A stretch of DNA of 64,000 nucleotides, taken from the NCBI GenBank assembly GCA_015680685.1, contig MNCI01036181.1, forward strand, positions 317,951 through 381,950. The letters are read 5' to 3'. A program made the translations under genes and the position numbers. The DNA is from Gnetum montanum. Lineage: Eukaryota; Streptophyta; Gnetopsida; Gnetales; Gnetaceae. The notes beneath the pieces were generated by a model, which was given only the letters and a program-made list of their open reading frames with translations, searched no databases and had not been told where the DNA came from. Below, in pieces: positions 58,801 through 64,000 of the stretch. Positions within the stretch are counted from its first letter, which is position 1; each line of letters starts with the position of its first letter.

Positions 58801-59992
58801 ACTTGGTCAATCGTGAATCCCATCATCATTAATAAAGAACCTAGTGACAAACACATATCCTTATCTTTCGACTAATATGGCCAGCATTGTACAACATAGT
58901 AGAGCAAGGCTACAAAACTCACCCGCCAGTACAATAGATAGTCCCCTATGGGTTCTGAAAGCACGTCGCCATGTAGTGTGCGAGGAACAATGTGTTGTAG
59001 CGGTGGTAGTAGCGGTACTTAGGCATGTCCCACATATAGGATAAACATCTTAACCTCGATGAGTGTTGGTTGGATCCCTCTACCTGCTTGCTCCAAATTT
59101 CCCCATCGGTAAAGTATCTCAGGATTCCTCCACTTGCCCCAAACAGCATGGTTTTTACTATGCTGGATTCCTCCACCTCCTCCAAGCAGGTCCAAACAAT
59201 CACACTAAAATGATCAAGAAGGAATCATAAGAAGCCCTATGCCCCATCTCTGAACCAGACCTCTTGCACCTCCATGGGTATCTAGGGAGGGGGGATATCA
59301 GCCACAGGTCGGCCCATGTGGCATAGGACCCCTCTAATGTCCAAAATGATTAGCCTAGACCTTGGCCCCATCCTACATGCCATAATCAGAAAACGTTAGC
59401 ACCATACTTAAAGGTAATACATGTGCAACCTCGCAAAGTCTAGTAGTCATGTATATAGCATAGCGTAACCCTGTGCTCATACATAGCGTAGCAAGAGCAT
59501 GAAAGCCCAACATAGTAAGAACATGCAAATAAGCCTAGCATAACAACAAATAAATTGACAATGAAACATGTGTCATATTGCCACATTATACGTGGCCTAG
59601 CCCTCCCGGGGGTTTTATGTTACGGAATGCTAGGGTCGAGCAACTTAAACTGCCCCAGCCCCATGGTTATGACAACCACGGTGGTGGCGGTTTCAATGGC
59701 CCTGCATGCAACCATGACGTAACATTCATACATCTACCACGATCGAGACAGAGATGGCAGCGATACAAAGGTTAAACTAACATGATCGCATAAAATGTAG
59801 ATAGCTGAGAATGAACACAAAACAAAAGCAAAAGATAATCGAAAGTGCAAAACAAAGAAGCAAAGGGTATACAGTAACTCACTAGGTCAATGGTGTGCTC
59901 TGCCGCACCACAATGCACACTTGAGGTGCATGCCTTAGGACCTCCTTCACCTCCTCAACCCTTTCAAGTGCTAGATGAGTCTTAGGAGCCAT
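55850..59992 (-). pseudogene. Antisense gene with FCP1/NIF-like domain (element G)
   Basis: Minus-strand gene with a TATA box at 60,150-60,141. Exon 1: 59,992-59,883 (MAPKTHLALERVEEVKEVL; donor TA|GTGAGT). Exon 2 starts at 59,372 (branch-like CTAAC, acceptor GCATGTAG|GA). It reads RSRLIILDIRGVLCHMG, then VWFRDGAQGFLQFLLDHFSV and IVWTCLEE. This order (hydrophobic-LD-x-x-G-x-L, R-x-G-x-x-x-FL, F-x-V-x-x-W-T) is that of the FCP1/NIF phosphatase domain (HAD superfamily) of plant proteins. Next come YHTYPHSFFAPYTHC (58,720), SGSNMLECFCNPC, INDQLFMDLSGVPTDGVSIG (58,240) and NWAIFLCKGL. Donor ATTG|GTAAGC at 57,467, acceptor ACTAG at 57,338, acidic linker EEEEGDEEVSTL, second donor GG|GTATGC at 56,804, acceptor AGGTAG at 56,701. 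The last exon is WDPTRPMKISIVPIL to ITIEEIWHHLRL (55,900). Stops are at Gln/Trp codons. The FCP1 nucleophile motif D-x-D-x-T/V is D-I-R-G-V, so catalysis is doubtful. Confidence 0.7.
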
Positions 59993-60140
59993 AGTCTCAA
60001 TTGCAGATGCATGCTCTTAGCTAAAAATCGGTTTGCTAGTCGCTATTACAATCGCTCTATGCTTTGAAACCACCTTATGCTCCGATGCGGGCTCTGCACT
60101 CTTACGGTAAAAATGGAAAAATTTCTAAGGTTTAACCCCC

Positions 60141-60150
60141 ATTTATAGCC
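60141..60150 (-). promoter_or_regulatory. TATA box of the antisense gene (element G)
   Basis: Minus strand GGCTATAAAT followed by GGGGGTTAAACC, about 150 bp before the ATG at 59,992. A CTATATAGCGTAGCATGC motif lies 60-70 bp further upstream (60,209-60,226), as palindromes do in the LTRs. Confidence 0.6.
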
Positions 60151-60359
60151 ATAATGACAAGGTGGAGAAACTTTTCTCTCTCTCCCTTCGATTAATGGAA
60201 AGCACACTATATAGCGTAGCATGCTCGCCATGACACCATAACACTATTGACATTAAAGCCTTGACACACTCCAAGCCAACTACTTTCCTTCTCAAAATAA
60301 ATATGTATATGTAATAATATATATTTGTTTTTGATCAAGGGATCAAAAATCCTGATGAT

Positions 60360-60830
60360 TGTAGTGTGACGAGTCCAAAAAGACTCTATACTAGCGATCC
60401 TAGCGTAGTTGCACTTCTAGCATAGTTACACTCCTAACGATCTAGAAAGACCCTAAACTAGTAATCCCGACCTATTACAGTTATAGTCCCGCAATGACAT
60501 GGGTAGTCTCACACCTTCCCGAAGTTTCACATTGGCAGTATTGCCATTTCTAGTGGTTTCGTGTCAACAGCCCACATGTTCTGCATTAACGGTTTTACCT
60601 TTTTTCGCACTTGCCTTTTTTCATTTTACATACTACCATTTTGCATGTTAAAACTTTACGTGATACAATCTGGTAGTCTGAAATGACACTAAACTAGTAG
60701 CTTGGCATCAACATGTTAACGATTTTGCAGTTTTTCACTTTTACATCAACAATTTCTCATTCTTAGCAGTCCTGCACTCTCATGTCTTTATGGTCTACCA
60801 TGACCTTAAACTAGCAAGCTTTAATCTTTA
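60360..60830 (+). repeat. AAACTAG(C/T)A minisatellite, right flank of antisense gene
   Basis: Degenerate units, the clearest being CCCTAAACTAGTAATCCC (60,451), GACACTAAACTAGTAGC (60,684) and CTACCATGACCTTAAACTAGC (60,793). They match the A' 3' UTR array at 32,665-33,080. Confidence 0.65.
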
Positions 60831-60921
60831 CATAGTCTCATAACTACATTGCAAATTTTTTGTCGTACGTAACCTCTGTCAACAAGTGCTGCTTAACCAA
60901 GATTTCATCTTATGATGGTAG

Positions 60922-62060
60922 GTCAAGCGGAAGATGGAAATCCACCATGACCTTTCCATGCCTTTAACATTGTCAGGGCCACAGGGTAAGCTCGCAAGAC
61001 AGTTGAACCCCGACATGATCCACTGGGGGTCGACCACGACTAGCACTATAGCAGCCTTAGAAGCATCCCTAGACTGGCCCAAGCATCTAGTCAAAGCCCT
61101 AGACTTAGAGGCCGGGGATGTAACTAAGGATCCTCTCATTGAGATACCTGTAACCACGTCAAAGGGGGAGGTAAACATGTTGAAACTCAACTCCCTCCTA
61201 GACATGCAAACAAAACAAATGTAGCTAAAATTCTGCAAGACAACATCAATGTCTTCGCATGGTCATACAACGACATGTTAGGTTTGGATCCATGGATGAT
61301 TCCACACAACATCGTTGTATACCCACACGTGAAGGTACTCAAGCAGAAGGCTAGCAAAGTTAAGCCAGAAATCGCACTAGTTGTGAGGGACGAAATCACT
61401 AAGCTATACTAAGTGGGTTTCATCCATGTGGTTGACTATTCAAAGTGGGTGTCCAATGTCGTTATGGTTTCAAAGAAAATGGCAGGAATACAGAAGTGTA
61501 TAAACTTTCAGTACTTAAACAAGGTAATGATCAAGGATGAATTTCCACTTCCAAGCATTAATCAACTCATCAACACCATGGCTAGCCATGCTCTGCTATC
61601 CTTCATGGATGCCTTCTCTGGATACAATCAAATCTGCATTAACCCAGAGCACCAACTATCAACAACCTTCATGACCTCGTGGAGGACCTTCTGCTACACC
61701 ATGATGCCTTTCAGATTTAATAATGCTAGAGCAACCTACAAGCGAGCCATGAATTAAATTTTCAATGACTACATCCTGGAAACATTAAATGACAATGTGG
61801 ACAATATAGCAGTCAAGTCCAAAGAAGCAGTCGATCATCCACACAATCTAGCGGTAGTCCTCAAACGCTGCCAAATGCACAACCTACGTCTCAATCCTAA
61901 AAAGTGTGTCTTCAGGGTGAAAATCAGGCACATGCTAGGGTTTGTAGTATCAAAGGCCAAAATATGGGTGGATCCTAACAAAGTCAAAGCCATTAACAAC
62001 CTAGCGCCTCCTACAAACCTTAAGGAGTTATGTAGTTTATTTGAAGGTTAATAGCAAGGT
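60922..62060 (+). pseudogene. Reverse transcriptase (element G)
   Basis: The first open stretch (60,934-61,224) reads PLTLSGPQGKLARQL and KDPLIEIPVTTSKGEVNMLK, the usual region before RT. After a shift, the palm and fingers follow: VDYSKWVSNVVMVSKK, FPLPSINQLINTMA, LSFMDAFSGYNQI (61,600-61,635), a WRTFCYTMMPFRFNNARATY stretch, then NVDNIAVKSKEAVDHPHN in place of YVDD, LNPKKCVFRVK and MLGFVVSKAKIWVDPNKVKAI. Stops lie near 61,222, 61,411 and 61,756. Loss of the catalytic Asp pair shows it is inactive. Confidence 0.9.
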
Positions 62061-62179
62061 TGACCAACAAGTTACACCCCATGCGACATATTCTAAAGAA
62101 GGGGGTTAACTTCAAATGGACAACCTAGTGTCAACAAGCCATTGACGATCTAAAGAAGGAACTCTCACACCTCCCAACT

Positions 62180-62570
62180 ATGCATCCGTGACAAAGGGAC
62201 AAATCCTTCTTCATCTACCTCACCACCTCCAACATGTCTTTCACTGCACTATTGTGTCAGAAATGAGATGACAGTTTCGAGATACCGGTGTACTATCTAA
62301 GTCATGCGCTAATAGCGCATGAGGCAAGGTACAATGAAGTGGAAAGGAACTGCCTGGCCTTAGTGTTCACACTAAAAAAGTAGCGGCATTACTTGTTCCA
62401 CAGGACAACCAACATCATTTGCAAGAGCAATGTACTCCGAGCTATCGCTAACAACATATACGAAAGTAGTAGGATAGCCCGATGGAAGGTAATAACTGCA
62501 GAGTTTGATTTACACTATGTAAGTCAATTGTCGACAAAGGGTCAAGCCATAGCGACCCAACTCACGGCTC
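62180..62570 (+). pseudogene. RT-linked RNase H (element G)
   Basis: Reads DKSFFIYLTTSNMSFTALLCQK*DD, PVYYLSHALIAHEARYNEVE, NCLALVFTLKK*RHYLF, NIYESSRIARWKVITAEFDL and LSTKGQAIATQL. TGA at 62,264-62,266 equals the stop in A. TAG replaces Trp or Gln before RHYLF. Confidence 0.88.
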
Positions 62571-62639
62571 CGCCAATCGATGACCAGGCAACCATAGACC
62601 CCAAATTCTTGGACGAATACGTTAGCAATGTTCATGTTG

Positions 62640-63030
62640 TCTCATCGCATTTCAAAGCCACCTTACATTTCAACGGCACTTCAACTATGTGAGGAGGTAG
62701 CGCCATTGCCATAATCACATTCCCCTACGGCCAAATGCATCCATCCACTTATCAATTTGTGTTCCCTTGTACCAACAATATGGTAGAATATGAAGGGCTA
62801 CTCAGAGGCCTCCTAACTGCCCAAACTCTATGCATACAACACCTGGCCATTTGGGGAGATTCACAACTAGTTGTGAATCAAATCACCGAGGTCTATGCCT
62901 TTAAGGCTACTCACTTGCAACCCTACTACGATCTAGAAAAAATCCTTCTTAAGCAATTTACAACCACAGATGTGCAACATGTACCACATAACAAAAACAC
63001 CGTGGTAGATGCCTTAGCTACCCTTTAATT
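62640..63030 (+). pseudogene. Second (Tat-type) RNase H (element G)
   Basis: LHFNGTST is followed by a stop, then GGSAIAIITFPYGQMHPSTY; from 62,735 it is open for 97 codons: CTNNMVEYEGLLRGLLTAQT, LAIWGDSQLVVNQITEVYAF and VPHNKNTVVDALATL. The acidic residues of this RNase H type (D in FDG, changed to N; E in VEYEG; D in GDSQ; D in VDALA) are mostly present. This domain places the family in the Tat/Ogre branch. Confidence 0.9.
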
Positions 63031-63079
63031 AAACATCCCATCACAGTCTCTGGCAAACCTACCAACCTCAATTATAGAA

Positions 63080-64000
63080 TGCATAGAACCTATCACCCAG
63101 GTGGAGCACGTTCCATTTGTCAGTGCTATGAATACCCAGGAGTGGTATGGCAACATTAAAACTTATCTACAGCATGACAAGCCCCTAGGAGAATTGACAT
63201 CCACCCAAAGAGATGCAATCTGTAAGCGTTCCTGGTAAAACGTGCTCATGGGAAAACATGCCCTATGTCGATGCTCCTAGGATGGGATATTGCTGGTATG
63301 CTTAGGTAGCGAGCAAGCACAGAAGGTAGTTAATGAGGTACATGAGGGGCTATGTGGTGGACACATAGCACCCAGGGCTATGGCTACCAAAATCAGATGC
63401 CTAGGGTACTACTAGCCCAACAAGGAATGTGACTGCTTGTCGAAAGTCAAGACATGGGACATGTGCCAAAGATATGAAAATCTCATACACATGGAACCTA
63501 CAGACCTACACCCAACGCAAATCATGTGGTCCTTCCAATGATGGGGATTAGACCTCATAGGGCCTATCACACCTAAGTCCTCCACAGGGCATAGCTTCGT
63601 TATCATTACCGCCAAGTATTTTACTAAGTGGGTGGAAGCTATTCCCCTAAGGAAAACGACGTCGTAGCAAATCTACCATTTCATCCTCGACAACATAGTA
63701 ACAAGGTTTGGGCTTCCAATGACTATTGTGACTAACAATTAGCCGCAGTTTAGTAGTATAGAAACTCGAGCCTTTTGTAGCAACCTAGGCATTAAATAAT
63801 CATTTTCTTCCCCTTACTATTTGCAAGCGAACAAGTAGGTGGAGGCTACAAATAAGTCCATCATCAACTTGCTAAAGCGGATGCTTAACAACAATGAGAG
63901 GCAATGGCATGAGCTAATCCTCTACATCCTATGGGCCTACCGAACAACGTGCAAAATTGCAACAAGTAAGACCCCTTATAGTCTTGTTTATAGATCTGAA
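63080..64000 (+). pseudogene. Integrase, cut by window end (element G)
   Basis: The zinc region reads VHEGLCGGHIAPRAMATKIR and KTWDMCQRYENLIH; the first Cys is Trp here but Cys in A'. The core has WGLDLIGPITPKSSTGHSF (first Asp), TIVTNN*PQFSS (second Asp changed to Asn, then a stop) and VEATNKSIINLLKRML (Glu kept, near 63,842). It ends with TPYSLVYRSE at the window end. Stops are at 63,236-63,238, 63,413-63,415, 63,539-63,541, 63,666 and others; the first and third coincide with stops in A and A'. Confidence 0.9.

Larger units (their letters stand above)
55177..60921 (+). other. Candidate sense-strand intron between protease and RT (element G)
   Basis: The donor context is CAATAG|GTTAAG at 55,177 and the acceptor is GATGGTAG|GT ending at 60,921, with a CTTAAC branch-like site near 60,892. 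The 15-bp flanks TAGGTTAAGAGGTAG (55,174) and TAGGTCAAGCGGAAG (60,919) differ at three positions and both encode Val-Lys-Arg in the frame of protease and RT. Ogre elements are known to have an intron here. Joining is predicted, not shown. Confidence 0.5.
48889..64000 (+). mobile_element. Element G: Tat/Ogre-type, more than 15 kb, runs off the window
   Basis: Order: LTR, primer site, leader with minisatellite, gag, protease, 5.7-kb spacer with antisense gene, RT, RNase H, second RNase H, integrase (cut by window end). The size and the gap between protease and RT recall Ogre elements. It is the youngest copy by preservation but still has many stops, so it is not autonomous as written. Confidence 0.9.

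Overview
The window is nuclear DNA of a seed plant with a large, repeat-rich genome (a gymnosperm or similar is possible; the sequence does not settle the species). I find no convincing host gene, tRNA or rRNA. Nearly all of it is decayed, nested and truncated Ty3/gypsy LTR retrotransposons. Three kinds occur. (1) A Tat/Ogre-type family, recognised by its second RNase H domain between the RT-linked RNase H and the integrase. It is present as copies A, B, A', H, F and G. (2) Athila-type elements C and D. (3) A chromovirus-like fragment E. Most reading frames are broken by in-frame TAG, TAA and TGA codons where CAG, CAA or CGA is expected, the pattern left by decay of methylated cytosines.

Layout: 1-5,030 is the 3' part of copy A (RT, RNase H, second RNase H, integrase, polypurine tract, LTR). 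5,211-12,500 is copy B (5' LTR, leader repeats, gag, protease, then the C-terminal end of an antisense gene). 12,735-15,410 is Athila-like copy C on the minus strand (gag, assembly gap, tRNA-Asp primer site, LTR). 15,412-22,765 is Athila-like copy D on the plus strand, with an extra coding region after the integrase. 23,005-25,245 is chromovirus-like E on the minus strand. 25,570-30,170 is a second, larger copy of the antisense gene. 30,489-35,533 is A' (RNase H to 3' LTR), which abuts the minus-strand copy H (35,534-40,034). 40,035-43,074 is old debris. 43,075-48,888 is copy F (5' LTR, leader, gag). F is interrupted by copy G, which runs from 48,889 past the window end and is the best preserved element.

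The most interesting system lies in G. Between protease and RT there is a spacer of about 5.7 kb with plausible sense-strand splice sites, as in Ogre elements. On its opposite strand it carries a separate multi-exon gene with its own TATA box. One exon resembles the FCP1/NIF-type (HAD) phosphatase domain of plants. The same gene, with the same exon 1 length phase, the same exon 2 acceptor and the same C-terminal domain, is recognisable at 25.6-30.0 kb, and its last part is found after the protease of copy B. This points to a host-derived gene carried in antisense for a long time by this retrotransposon family. The LTRs of the family carry clusters of imperfect TAGCGTAGC-type palindromes upstream of the TATA box. 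The leaders and spacers carry copy-specific tandem repeats.
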